From contig JAUIEM010000041.1 of assembly GCA_030428695.1 (NCBI GenBank), positions 1 to 35,619 on the forward strand: a DNA stretch of 35,619 nucleotides. The letters run 5' to 3'. A program made the translations under genes and the position numbers. Positions 1 through 6,852 of this stretch are shown in pieces; positions within the stretch are counted from its first letter, which is position 1; each line of letters begins with the position of its first letter. A model generated the notes under the pieces. That model did no database searches. It had not been told where the DNA came from and saw nothing but the letters and a program-made list of their open reading frames with translations. The DNA comes from a bacterium (GTDB lineage Bacteria; Planctomycetota; J058; JAJDCP01).

Positions 1-1
1 G

Positions 2-1441
2 GATGCCCTCGACACCGAGAAGGACATCCTGTTCTGTGACCACCACATGTCGCACGCCGCCGCCGCCTTCCTGCCCTCGCCCTTCGAGGACGCGGCGATC
101 CTGACGACCGACGGCGTCGGCGAGTGGGGCACGACCGCCCTCGGCTACGGCGAGGGCACCGACGTCGTGCTCGAGCAGATGATCAAGTTCCCGCACTCGA
201 TCGGCCTGTTCTACAGCGCCCTGACCAGCTACCTCGGCTTCCGGGTCAACGACGCGGAGTGGAAGGTGATGGGCCTGGCGCCCTACGGCAAGCCGACCTA
301 CGTCGAGCAGTTCCGGCAGATGTTCGACATGAAGCCGGATGGCAGCTTCCGCCTCGACCTCAGCTTCTTCACCCACCACTTCAGCACCAAGCGCATGTAC
401 AGCAAGCGCTGGCAGGAGGTGCTCGGACGCGGGCCGCGGCAACGCGAGGGCGAGCTCGACAGCTTCTATGAAGACTGCGCGCACTCCGGCCAGAAGGTCG
501 TCGAAGAGGTGCTGCTCGGCCTCGCCAAGGGGCTCCACGAGCGCACGAAGAAGAAGAACCTCGTCATCGCCGGGGGCGTCGGGCTCAACTCGGTCGCGAA
601 CTGGAAGATGCTGAAGCAGAGCGGCTTCGAGAACATCTTCATCCAGCCCGCGGCCGGTGACGACGGCTGCGCGATCGGCGCGGCCCTGTACGTCGCGAAC
701 ACGGTCCTCAAGCAGCCCCGCACCTGGACGATGGACCCCTACCTCGGCTCCGACTTCAGCCAGGAGGAGATCGAGCAGGCCCTCAAGGATGTCGGCGCGA
801 GCTTCGAGGTCGTCGCCGACGACGACGCCGCCGCGATCGCCGGCGCGGAGATGGTCGCCGACCGCAAGGTGATCGGCTGGTTCCAGCGCCGCATGGAGTT
901 CGGTCCGCGCGCCCTCGGCAACCGCAGCATCGTCGCCGATCCGCGCGACCTCGAGACCAAGGCGCGGATCAACAGCAAGATCAAGTTCCGCGAGGCCTTC
1001 CGCCCCTTCGCCCCGAGCGTGCTCGCCGAGCACGCCCACGAGTACTTCGACCTCGAAGAGGGCCAGGAGGCGCCCTACATGCTGCTCGTGCCGCAGGTGC
1101 TCGAAGAGAAGCGGGTGGTCATCCCGGCCGTCACCCACGAGGACGGCAGCGGGCGCGTGCAGACCGTGCACAAAGAGCGCTCGCCGATGTGGTACAAGCT
1201 GATCGAGAAGTTCGGCCAGAAGACCGGCGTGCCGGTCGTCGTCAACACGAGCTTCAACGTCCGCGGCGAGCCGATCGTGCGCACGCCCCAGGAGGCCTGG
1301 TCGACCTTCTGCCGCACCGGCATCGACGCCCTGATCATCGGCCGCTGTGTCGTGACCGAGAAGCCCTCGAAGGTCGACTTCGAGGCCGGCATGAAGCGCA
1401 GCGTAGCCCTCGAGAGCAAACCCGTTTTCGGAACGACGTAA
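2..1441 (+). CDS. Carbamoyltransferase (NodU/CmcH family), 5' end missing
   Basis: The reading frame is open from base 2, so the gene starts left of the window; 479 residues are visible. Proteins of this family transfer a carbamoyl group from carbamoyl phosphate to a hydroxyl on a sugar, antibiotic or other natural product, using an N-terminal Kae1/HSP70-like ATPase fold and a C-terminal YrdC-like domain. The family metal-binding signature is at the left edge (HHMSHAAAAF), followed by TTDGVGEWGT, WKVMGLAPYG and the glycine-rich IAGGVGLNSVANWK. The C-terminal half carries RMEFGPRALGNRSIVADPR and VVNTSFNVRGEPIV, both typical of the complete family. Only the extreme N-terminus is lost to the window edge; there is no sign of decay. 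The next gene starts 31 bp downstream and is the small membrane protein that often accompanies this family. The substrate cannot be deduced. Family assignment is very secure. Confidence 0.95.
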   Translation, partial: DALDTEKDILFCDHHMSHAAAAFLPSPFEDAAILTTDGVGEWGTTALGYGEGTDVVLEQMIKFPHSIGLFYSALTSYLGFRVNDAEWKVMGLAPYGKPTYVEQFRQMFDMKPDGSFRLDLSFFTHHFSTKRMYSKRWQEVLGRGPRQREGELDSFYEDCAHSGQKVVEEVLLGLAKGLHERTKKKNLVIAGGVGLNSVANWKMLKQSGFENIFIQPAAGDDGCAIGAALYVANTVLKQPRTWTMDPYLGSDFSQEEIEQALKDVGASFEVVADDDAAAIAGAEMVADRKVIGWFQRRMEFGPRALGNRSIVADPRDLETKARINSKIKFREAFRPFAPSVLAEHAHEYFDLEEGQEAPYMLLVPQVLEEKRVVIPAVTHEDGSGRVQTVHKERSPMWYKLIEKFGQKTGVPVVVNTSFNVRGEPIVRTPQEAWSTFCRTGIDALIIGRCVVTEKPSKVDFEAGMKRSVALESKPVFGTT

Positions 1442-1472
1442 GGGGACGCGCGCAGTCCCGAGGAGAGTCGAC

Positions 1473-1631
1473 ATGGCCAAGCACAGCCTGATGCGTGAGT
1501 TCGTGCACTTCATCAAGACCGAGAAGGTGTACTGGATCGTGCCCCTCGCCATCCTCCTCGTCGTCCTCGGTCTGCTGGCGATCTTCGCGGAGAAGAGCGC
1601 TCTGGCGCCGTTCCTTTATCCGCTGTTCTGA
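1473..1631 (+). CDS. DUF5989-type small membrane protein
   Basis: A 52-residue protein with a basic, amphipathic N-terminus (MAKHSLMREFVHFIKTEK), one strong transmembrane helix at about residues 20-40 (YWIVPLAILLVVLGLLAIF), and a short tail ending FLYPLF. The start is supported by GAGGAGAG at 1460-1467, upstream of ATG 1473. It lies 31 bp after the carbamoyltransferase and is probably cotranscribed. Small proteins of this form (DUF5989, sometimes called SxtI-associated) are recurrent neighbours of NodU/CmcH carbamoyltransferases. Their biochemical role is unknown; tethering or accompanying the enzyme at the membrane is a guess. Assignment rests on the pattern and the neighbour, without a profile search. 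Confidence 0.8.
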   Translation: MAKHSLMREFVHFIKTEKVYWIVPLAILLVVLGLLAIFAEKSALAPFLYPLF

Positions 1632-1770
1632 GCCCGCCGGACCGACTTCCCCGGTGAACGGGAGGGCGGTCGAGGAACAGCATTGACGCGGGCCGCCCGG
1701 TGTGGTGGGATCTCGCTTTCGGGAGCCCACCGCGCACCGGTTCGGGTTCCCCTGCGCCTGTGAGGAACCG

Positions 1771-3057
1771 ATGACCGCCGCCGAGAAGCTGCTCGCCTAT
1801 ATCGACGCCTCCCCCACTCCCTACCACGCCGTCGCCGAAGCCCGCCGCCTGCTCGAGGGCGCGGGCTTCGAGAGCATCGAGCCCCACGAGCCGTGGCTGT
1901 TCGAGCCGGGGGACAAGCGCTTCGTGTGCTTCGACGGGGGCAGCTTCGTCGCCTTCGTGGTCGGCAGCGACACGGTCCACGCGGGCTTCCGCATGATCGG
2001 CGCCCACACCGACTCCCCCAACCTCCGCATCAAGCCGCTGCCCGACCTCGAGGGCGAGGGCTACCGGCGGCTCGGGGTGATGCCCTACGGGGGGCTGCAG
2101 GTCGCGACCTGGGTCGACCGCGACCTCGGCATCGCGGGCCAGGCGACCCACTACGGGCCGGACGGCGAGCTGAAGCACAGCCTGTTCCGCCTCGACCAGC
2201 CCCTGTGTCGGATCGCGACCCTGGCGATCCATCTGAACCGCGACGTCAACGAGAAGGGCCTGGTGCTGAACCAGCAGCGCGAGCTGCCGGCCATTTTCGG
2301 GCTGGAGACCAAGGACGACAGCTCCTTCCAGCACGTCCTGGCGGCGGCCCTCGGCCTCGACAAGGCCGCGGTGCTCGCCTGGGACGCCCAGCTCTACGCC
2401 CTCGAGCCTTCGCGGATCGGTGGCGAAGGCGGCGAGTTCGTGTTCGCCCCGCGCCTCGACAACCTCGCCAGCTGCCACGCGGGCATCCTGGCGCTGCTCG
2501 CGGCGAAGCCCGGGGCGCAGACCCAGCTGCTGGTCTGCTTCGACAACGAGGAGGTCGGCAGCCGCAGCCAGCGCGGGGCGCAGTCGCCGCTGCTCGCCTC
2601 GACGATGCAGCGCATCCTCGCCGCGACCGGCCAGGAGGGCGTGCCGGCCTACGAGCTCGCCAAGGCGCGCTCGCTGCTCGTGTCGGCGGACATGGCCCAC
2701 GCCGGCCATCCGAACTTCGCCGACAAGCACGACAAGCAGCACATGCCGAAGCTCAACCAGGGGCCGGTGATCAAGCTCAACGTCAACATGTCCTACGCGA
2801 CGACCAACCGCACCTCCGCCTACTTCCAGCGCCTGTGCTCCGAGCTCGAGGTGCCCGTGCAGCAGTTCGTCAACCGCAGCGACCTGCGCTGCGGCTCGAC
2901 GATCGGTCCGATCAGCGCCGGGGCGGTCGGGGTCGACACGGTCGACGTCGGCAACGCGATGCTGTCGATGCACTCGGTGCGCGAGATGGCCGGCAGCGCC
3001 GACCACGAGCGCATGGCGAAGGTCCTCACGGCGCACCTGTCGGGCGCCGGCCGGTGA
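1771..3057 (+). CDS. apeB: M18 family aminopeptidase (aspartyl aminopeptidase type)
   Basis: A 428-residue cytosolic dinuclear zinc aminopeptidase that removes N-terminal residues, typically acidic ones, from peptides. The length matches the family (about 430). Metal and catalytic motifs are all present and in order: MIGAHTDSPNLRIKP (His79, Asp81), APRLDNLASC around 2446-2473, FDNEEVGSRSQRGAQSP around 2539-2589, SADMAHAGHPNF around 2686-2721, and HSVREMAGSAD near the C-terminus, whose His is a metal ligand. The open frame extends upstream to 1702, but ATG 1771 with TGAGGA just before it gives the normal family N-terminus (a short leader, then SPTPYHAV). The stop codon overlaps the GTG start of the next gene by 4 nt (GTGA), so the two are probably translationally coupled. 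No unusual substitutions are seen. The gene symbol is by family; substrate preference is not shown. Confidence 0.93.
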   Translation: MTAAEKLLAYIDASPTPYHAVAEARRLLEGAGFESIEPHEPWLFEPGDKRFVCFDGGSFVAFVVGSDTVHAGFRMIGAHTDSPNLRIKPLPDLEGEGYRRLGVMPYGGLQVATWVDRDLGIAGQATHYGPDGELKHSLFRLDQPLCRIATLAIHLNRDVNEKGLVLNQQRELPAIFGLETKDDSSFQHVLAAALGLDKAAVLAWDAQLYALEPSRIGGEGGEFVFAPRLDNLASCHAGILALLAAKPGAQTQLLVCFDNEEVGSRSQRGAQSPLLASTMQRILAATGQEGVPAYELAKARSLLVSADMAHAGHPNFADKHDKQHMPKLNQGPVIKLNVNMSYATTNRTSAYFQRLCSELEVPVQQFVNRSDLRCGSTIGPISAGAVGVDTVDVGNAMLSMHSVREMAGSADHERMAKVLTAHLSGAGR

Positions 3058-4472
3058 TTCCCACCCTCTACATTCCCAGCCAGGAGGTGCTCGCCGCCGA
3101 CCTCGAGGCGGTCGAGGCCGAGCTGGCGGGCGGTCTGCTCGACAGCGCCCGCCGCCAGAACCTGCAGCCGGGGGACTACTTCGCGCGCCGGCAGCGCTGC
3201 CTGCTGCGGCGGGAGATCCTCACCTGGGCCCGCGAGCGTGGCGCCCGGGCCTACCGCATCCAGGCGGTGCCGCTGACCCGCTCCTCGGCGCTGGCCGAGG
3301 CGGTGCGTGCCTATTCTCTGCAGGAAGCGGAACACTTCCTGCGCCTCGAGGCCCGCTTCGAGGACGAGCTCTACACCCTGACGGCCACCCGCACCGCGCC
3401 GGGCCCCGGCGGGGTGATCGCCGAGCTCGAGCAGGACGGCGTGCTGACCTGGCTGATCGGCGATCCCGGGCCGCTGTTCAGCGCCTACGGCTGCGAGCCC
3501 GGGCTCGCGGTCGGCGAGAGCCGCACGCTGCGGGTCGCCACCTTGCGGCCCATCGCCTGCCGCTACGCCGTCGACCCCGCCGAGCGGGCGTGGCTGGAGC
3601 AGCGGCTCGGGCAGCGCTGCGGGCCGGTCTACAGCCAGTACGTCGAGCTGCTGCCCCCCGATGCCTACGGCGCCCGGGCCGCCATCGCGCGGCTCGTCGA
3701 GCAGGCCCACGAGAGCGGGCGCATCGTCTCCCGCGCCCTGCGCCCCGGGGTGGTGTTCGCGGCCCTGCCCGGCACGCTGCTCGACGCGGTCGAGGGCTAC
3801 TTCCTCGGGGAGCAGAAGCTCGAGGGCCGCGAGCTGCTGAAGAGCCTGCGCGGCAGCGAGCCCGACCCGCTCCTGCAGCCGCTGGTCGACGTGCTCGCCG
3901 CCGCGGAGCTCGGCGAGGCGCTGCCGCTCGGCACGACGACCCACGCCAACACCGACGGCGCCGTCGCGGTGCGGGGCGAGGCGGAGCTGGTGATCGAGCC
4001 GGAGGCGCAGCTCTTCCTCGAGTCGCAGCTGCGCGACTCCAGCGAGGTCGGCGAGTGGCTGTTCGGGCTGTCGACCTTCTCGGGCATCTTCAGCGGCGAG
4101 GGCATCCTCGGCTGGCGCGAGGCGCAGCCGCTGCGCAAGGCGCTCGAGGAGCGCGAGGTCTGGGTGGTCGGCCTGCTCGACCGCCACGCCTTCCACACGG
4201 TGCTGCGGGAGAAGCTCTTCGCCCGGGGTTGGAAGTGCGTGCGGCGCGCCGATCCGGAGACCTGGCACGCCGAGGTCGTGCACGCGTGGGTCGACGACGC
4301 CGAGCTGCGCGACTGGGACTTCTCGATCCACCCGGTGCGGGCCTACGTCGAGATCCTGTTCCACGGCCGCGACCTCGAGACCGCGGTCGAGGCCCGGATC
4401 TCGCTGATGCAGGCCGAGCTCGAGCAGCGCCGGGGCTCCGCGCCGGCGGCCGAAGCTTCCGCGCAGGGCTGA
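3054..4472 (+). CDS. Hypothetical protein, 472 aa, coupled to the M18 aminopeptidase
   Basis: I do not recognise this protein. It begins with GTG overlapping the TGA of the aminopeptidase (4-nt overlap), and the frame has the same high third-position GC as its neighbours, so it is a real gene. There is no signal peptide, membrane helix or cysteine motif, so it should be cytosolic. It is acidic, with alternating helical stretches (EQAHESGRIVSRALRPG; LDAVEGYFLGEQKLEG). A segment near residue 300 reads LPLGTTTHANTDGAVAVRGE. The C-terminal 120 residues (REAQPLRKALEEREVWVVGL, then FSIHPVRAYVEILFHGRDL) look like a folded alpha/beta domain. The last residues are low-complexity Ala/Glu and lie in a DNA repeat shared with the convergent neighbour. 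Translational coupling suggests a role alongside peptide breakdown, but no function can be assigned. Confidence 0.8.
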   Translation: MIPTLYIPSQEVLAADLEAVEAELAGGLLDSARRQNLQPGDYFARRQRCLLRREILTWARERGARAYRIQAVPLTRSSALAEAVRAYSLQEAEHFLRLEARFEDELYTLTATRTAPGPGGVIAELEQDGVLTWLIGDPGPLFSAYGCEPGLAVGESRTLRVATLRPIACRYAVDPAERAWLEQRLGQRCGPVYSQYVELLPPDAYGARAAIARLVEQAHESGRIVSRALRPGVVFAALPGTLLDAVEGYFLGEQKLEGRELLKSLRGSEPDPLLQPLVDVLAAAELGEALPLGTTTHANTDGAVAVRGEAELVIEPEAQLFLESQLRDSSEVGEWLFGLSTFSGIFSGEGILGWREAQPLRKALEEREVWVVGLLDRHAFHTVLREKLFARGWKCVRRADPETWHAEVVHAWVDDAELRDWDFSIHPVRAYVEILFHGRDLETAVEARISLMQAELEQRRGSAPAAEASAQG

Positions 4473-4513
4473 GCAGTCGGACCGGGCTCAGCGCCGGCGG
4501 CCGAAGCTCCCGC
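4440..4513. repeat. Direct repeat flanking a hairpin at two convergent stop codons
   Basis: The sequence GCGCCGGCGGCCGAAGCT occurs at 4440-4457 and again at 4491-4508, and the match continues with one mismatch to 23 nt. Between the copies, GCTGAGC (4468-4474) and GCTCAGC (4486-4492) form a perfect 7-bp inverted repeat with an 11-nt loop. The plus-strand stop (TGA 4470-4472) lies in one arm and the minus-strand stop (TCA 4488-4490) in the other. It may act as a bidirectional transcript end, but there is no T-tract on either strand. Confidence 0.5.
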
Positions 4514-5066
4514 CGAGGCCGGCGTCGACCTCTTCGATCTCGTCCGGGCCGATGCCGTCGGCTTCGTAGCTGGCCTCCTGCTCCTCGAGCTCGGCGAGCA
4601 GCCGGTCGGCCTCGGCTTCGCTGACGCGGCCGTACATCATGTTCAGGGCGAGCATCCCGCGCGGCTCCAGCCCGGCCCGCTCGGCGATCTCCATCGCGCG
4701 CTCGTAGCTCGCCAGGCAGATCGGCGTCCAGCGATAGCTCGCGAAGGTCAGGCCCGCGGCGACCGCCGCGCCGACCAGGCAGAGGCCGCCGGCGAGCGCC
4801 GATTCCCCGAAGGCCAGCAGGGCGAAGATGCCGAGGACGATCGTGCCGACGATCAACGCCGCGCGGGCCCAGCCGACCAGCACCGACTTCATGCTCAGCG
4901 GCAGCTCGAGCCCCCGGAAGGAGTCGCCATCCTCGCCGAAGACCGCGTAGGACTTCATCGGGAGCAGCGGGATGTACCATAGGTGGCCGAAGCGGGTCGC
5001 GACATGGAACAGGCCGGGCACCTCGTCGACCTTGCCGTACTGTCTCGAGCCCCAGATGAGAATCAT
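4488..5066 (-). CDS. Hypothetical two-helix membrane protein
   Basis: A 192-residue protein. The N-terminal cytosolic part opens MILIWGSRQYGKVDEVPG and continues GLFHVATRFGHLWYIPLLPMKSY. This looks like the small membrane proteins in which a short soluble head precedes a Trp-Tyr-Ile-Pro turn; I recall similar proteins from planctomycetes but cannot name a family. Two hydrophobic segments follow (about residues 68-88 and 92-112). The acidic C-terminal tail (about residues 118-192) is predicted helical, with AEADRLLAELEEQEASYEADGIGPDEIEEVD, and ends basic. The start ATG 5066 has GGAGA upstream; a TTG ten codons earlier is less likely. It is convergent with the preceding plus-strand gene. Unlike its minus-strand neighbours it lacks paired CxxC motifs. 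Function unknown. Confidence 0.75.
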   Translation of the reverse strand: MILIWGSRQYGKVDEVPGLFHVATRFGHLWYIPLLPMKSYAVFGEDGDSFRGLELPLSMKSVLVGWARAALIVGTIVLGIFALLAFGESALAGGLCLVGAAVAAGLTFASYRWTPICLASYERAMEIAERAGLEPRGMLALNMMYGRVSEAEADRLLAELEEQEASYEADGIGPDEIEEVDAGLGGSFGRRR

Positions 5067-5149
5067 GCGTGCGTCTCCACAGGTTTCCTTCGTCAACTAC
5101 TCCGGTCTAACACCAAAGCGGACGGTTGGGAACACGGAATCCTGCGCAG

Positions 5150-5176
5150 AAACGCAAAGCCCGCACGGGGCGGGCG
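5150..5176 (-). terminator. Intrinsic terminator downstream of the 5209-5664 gene
   Basis: Read on the minus strand, GCCCGC and GCGGGC (5175-5170 and 5164-5159) form a 6-bp GC stem with a 5-nt loop, followed directly by TTTGCGTTT. It lies 33 bp past the stop of the minus-strand gene ending at 5209, in the right orientation. Confidence 0.65.
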
Positions 5177-5208
5177 TTGTGGGGCAGAGACGGGGCGAAG
5201 GATGGCTT

Positions 5209-5664
5209 CTAGAAGAACGCTTCCCAGCGGTTCCCCTCGTAGCGGACGCCGAGGATCAGGGCGAGGAAGAAACAGATGAACGCGCCGCCGAGCGGCCCGT
5301 ACAGCATCAGCGCGTCCTCTTCGAGCACGACCGCCTTCGAGCCGCTCATGAAGATGAAGAGGACGAAGAAGATCGCGCCGAGCATCGCGGGGATCACCGC
5401 GAGCTTCGCGTTGCGCGACTCCATGTTCTTGTAGGTCGCGGCCTGGCTGAGGAAGTCCTCGCTCGGTCGCGTGGAGCGATGCCCGCAGAAGATGCACTCG
5501 AGGGCCTCGGCATCGCTGCTCGGATTGTAATACAGTTCCTGGAGGCAGTCGCGGCAGCGGATCAGCACGCCGCCGACGGCGACCGGCTGGCTGCGCCGCG
5601 ACTGCTGCTTGACGGAGATCTTGGCGCTGGCCTTGTTGCGCCCGGACGGCCGACGTTTCGCCAT
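5209..5664 (-). CDS. Zinc-ribbon membrane protein, 151 aa
   Basis: The basic N-terminus (MAKRRPSGRNKASAK) leads into a four-cysteine zinc ribbon at about residues 37-62: CRDC, then CIFCGH after 19 residues. Two transmembrane helices follow, at about 89-107 (VIPAMLGAIFFVLFIFMSG) and 122-141 (LYGPLGGAFICFFLALILG), with an acidic turn between them. The start ATG 5664 has GAGGA 8 nt upstream. The ribbon presumably sits on the cytoplasmic face, and the layout suggests a small membrane-anchored metal-binding or protein-interaction module. Its own terminator is at 5150-5176, so it appears monocistronic or the end of a short transcript. No named family is recognised. Confidence 0.75.
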   Translation of the reverse strand: MAKRRPSGRNKASAKISVKQQSRRSQPVAVGGVLIRCRDCLQELYYNPSSDAEALECIFCGHRSTRPSEDFLSQAATYKNMESRNAKLAVIPAMLGAIFFVLFIFMSGSKAVVLEEDALMLYGPLGGAFICFFLALILGVRYEGNRWEAFF

Positions 5665-5846
5665 CGTGGGGTCCTCGCTGGTGATGCACCGTGCACGCTA
5701 TCCGTCATCCGTCATCCTTTGGTCACGGTCTGCGGCTTCCGGCGGAATCTGCTCCGGCGAGGGAGGGGTGCGCAAGAACAGACGCCGTCCAGCCTCGCGG
5801 GGGGAAGCGCGGCGACGGCGTCCGGGCGGGTGCAGGAAACGGGGGG

Positions 5847-6164
5847 CTACTTGCCGCGGGCGGCCAGGCTCAGGCGGCCGCTCTTGCGCTTGGCGGGGGC
5901 CTTCTTGCGCAGGGCGAGGCGGCCGCTCTTCTTCGGGGCGGGCGCGGGGGATTCCTCGCGGCTCTTGCGGCGCAGGCTGCTCTTCTTGCGCTTCGGCGCC
6001 ATCTTCTTCAGCCCGCCCTTGACCGGCTGCAGGGTGTCACGGCTCTGGTAGGGGGAGTCGTGCACGAAGCCGCAGCCCCGGCAGCGGAAGCGCTTGCCCT
6101 TGAGGGGCGGCAGCTTCAGCTTCGCCCCGCACTCACAGATCACTTTGCTCAACGGTTGGATCAT
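5847..6164 (-). CDS. Small zinc-ribbon protein with a Lys/Arg/Ser-rich tail
   Basis: A 105-residue protein. Residues 1-35 form a compact zinc ribbon (CECGAKLKLPPLKGKRFRC, then RGCGF), the type that recurs as a small cytosolic module in planctomycete-like genomes. The remaining 65 residues are strongly basic low complexity with two related segments, KKSGRLALRKK and KRKSGRLSLAARGK. Such a tail often binds nucleic acid or membranes; that is inference. The start ATG 6164 has GGAGAGA upstream; an open frame extends further but lacks a ribosome site. It is divergent from the ECF sigma gene across 196 bp. No function is assigned. Confidence 0.7.
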   Translation of the reverse strand: MIQPLSKVICECGAKLKLPPLKGKRFRCRGCGFVHDSPYQSRDTLQPVKGGLKKMAPKRKKSSLRRKSREESPAPAPKKSGRLALRKKAPAKRKSGRLSLAARGK

Positions 6165-6360
6165 CGTCTCTCTCCGCGATCGTCGGTTGGATGCGAAGAT
6201 AGACCTCGTGCGACAGTGAAGTGCCACAGATGTGTCAGGCCGACGATTTTCTTTCCCGCGGCCCTGCATCCGCCCGGCTACGCTGCGCGGAGGGGCGCCG
6301 CGAAGATTCCTGAGTCAGAATCCGCTGCCCGCGCGTCCCTGCGATGAGGAGACGACGCCC

Positions 6361-6852
6361 CTGAACATCACCTGGCACGAGGCAGTCACCGATCCGCAGC
6401 TGCGGGACAGGCTCCTGGCCTGCGCCCGGCAGATCGTCGGGGATTCCAGTGCCGCGGAGGACGCCGTGCAGGAGACCCTGACCTCGGCCCTGAACAGCCG
6501 TCTGCGCGACCCCGGCGCCGCGCGGGGCTGGCTGTTCGCCGTCTGCAGCCGCAAGGCGATCGACCTCTTGCGCCGCCGCCAGCGGCTCGAGCGGGCGCAG
6601 GCGCAGCTTCCCCAGGGTCCGGCTCCGCGCCTGCCCGAGGACCTCGCCCTGGACCGCGAGCGCGACGCGCGTCTGCGCACGGCCCTCGGCTGCCTCGACG
6701 AGCCCTACCGCGAGGCCCTGGAGCTGCGCTATCTGCAGGGGCTGCCGTACCGCGAGCTCGCCGAGCGCCTCGGCACCATCGAGCGCACCGCCCGCACCTG
6801 GGTCGGCCGGGGGCTGGTCAAGCTCCGCGCGAAGCTGGGAGGGAGACGATGA
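6361..6852 (+). CDS. ECF-type RNA polymerase sigma factor
   Basis: A 163-residue sigma-70 family protein with region 2 (about residues 20-70; DSSAAEDAVQETLTSAL, then AARGWLFAVCSRKAIDLLRRR) and region 4 (about 105-160; CLDEPYREALELRYLQGLPY, then ELAERLGTIERTARTWVGRG). It directs RNA polymerase to a dedicated promoter set. In region 4 the recognition helix reads TIERTARTWVGRGLVKLR. There is no ATG or GTG in frame at the expected position. The best start is CTG 6361, 9 nt after GAGGAG (6346-6351), which yields MNITWHEAVTD and a normal length. The frame stays open to 6232, so a longer form is possible. Its stop overlaps the ATG of the next gene by 4 nt, the usual sigma/anti-sigma coupling. The family call is secure; the start is not. 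Confidence 0.88.
   Translation: MNITWHEAVTDPQLRDRLLACARQIVGDSSAAEDAVQETLTSALNSRLRDPGAARGWLFAVCSRKAIDLLRRRQRLERAQAQLPQGPAPRLPEDLALDRERDARLRTALGCLDEPYREALELRYLQGLPYRELAERLGTIERTARTWVGRGLVKLRAKLGGRR

Noticed and set aside
1701..1731. GGTGGG...CCCACC hairpin upstream of the aminopeptidase gene
   Set aside because: Weak stem, no T-tract and not positioned to end the DUF5989 transcript clearly.
1513..3036. Long minus-strand open frames across the aminopeptidase and other genes
   Set aside because: Shadow frames produced by high GC; compositions are Arg/Gly/Ala-rich with no motifs, while the opposite strand has clear family motifs.
5697..5717. Direct repeat ATCCGTCATCCGTCATCC
   Set aside because: Only about two and a half 7-bp units in a gap; too short to call a functional repeat.
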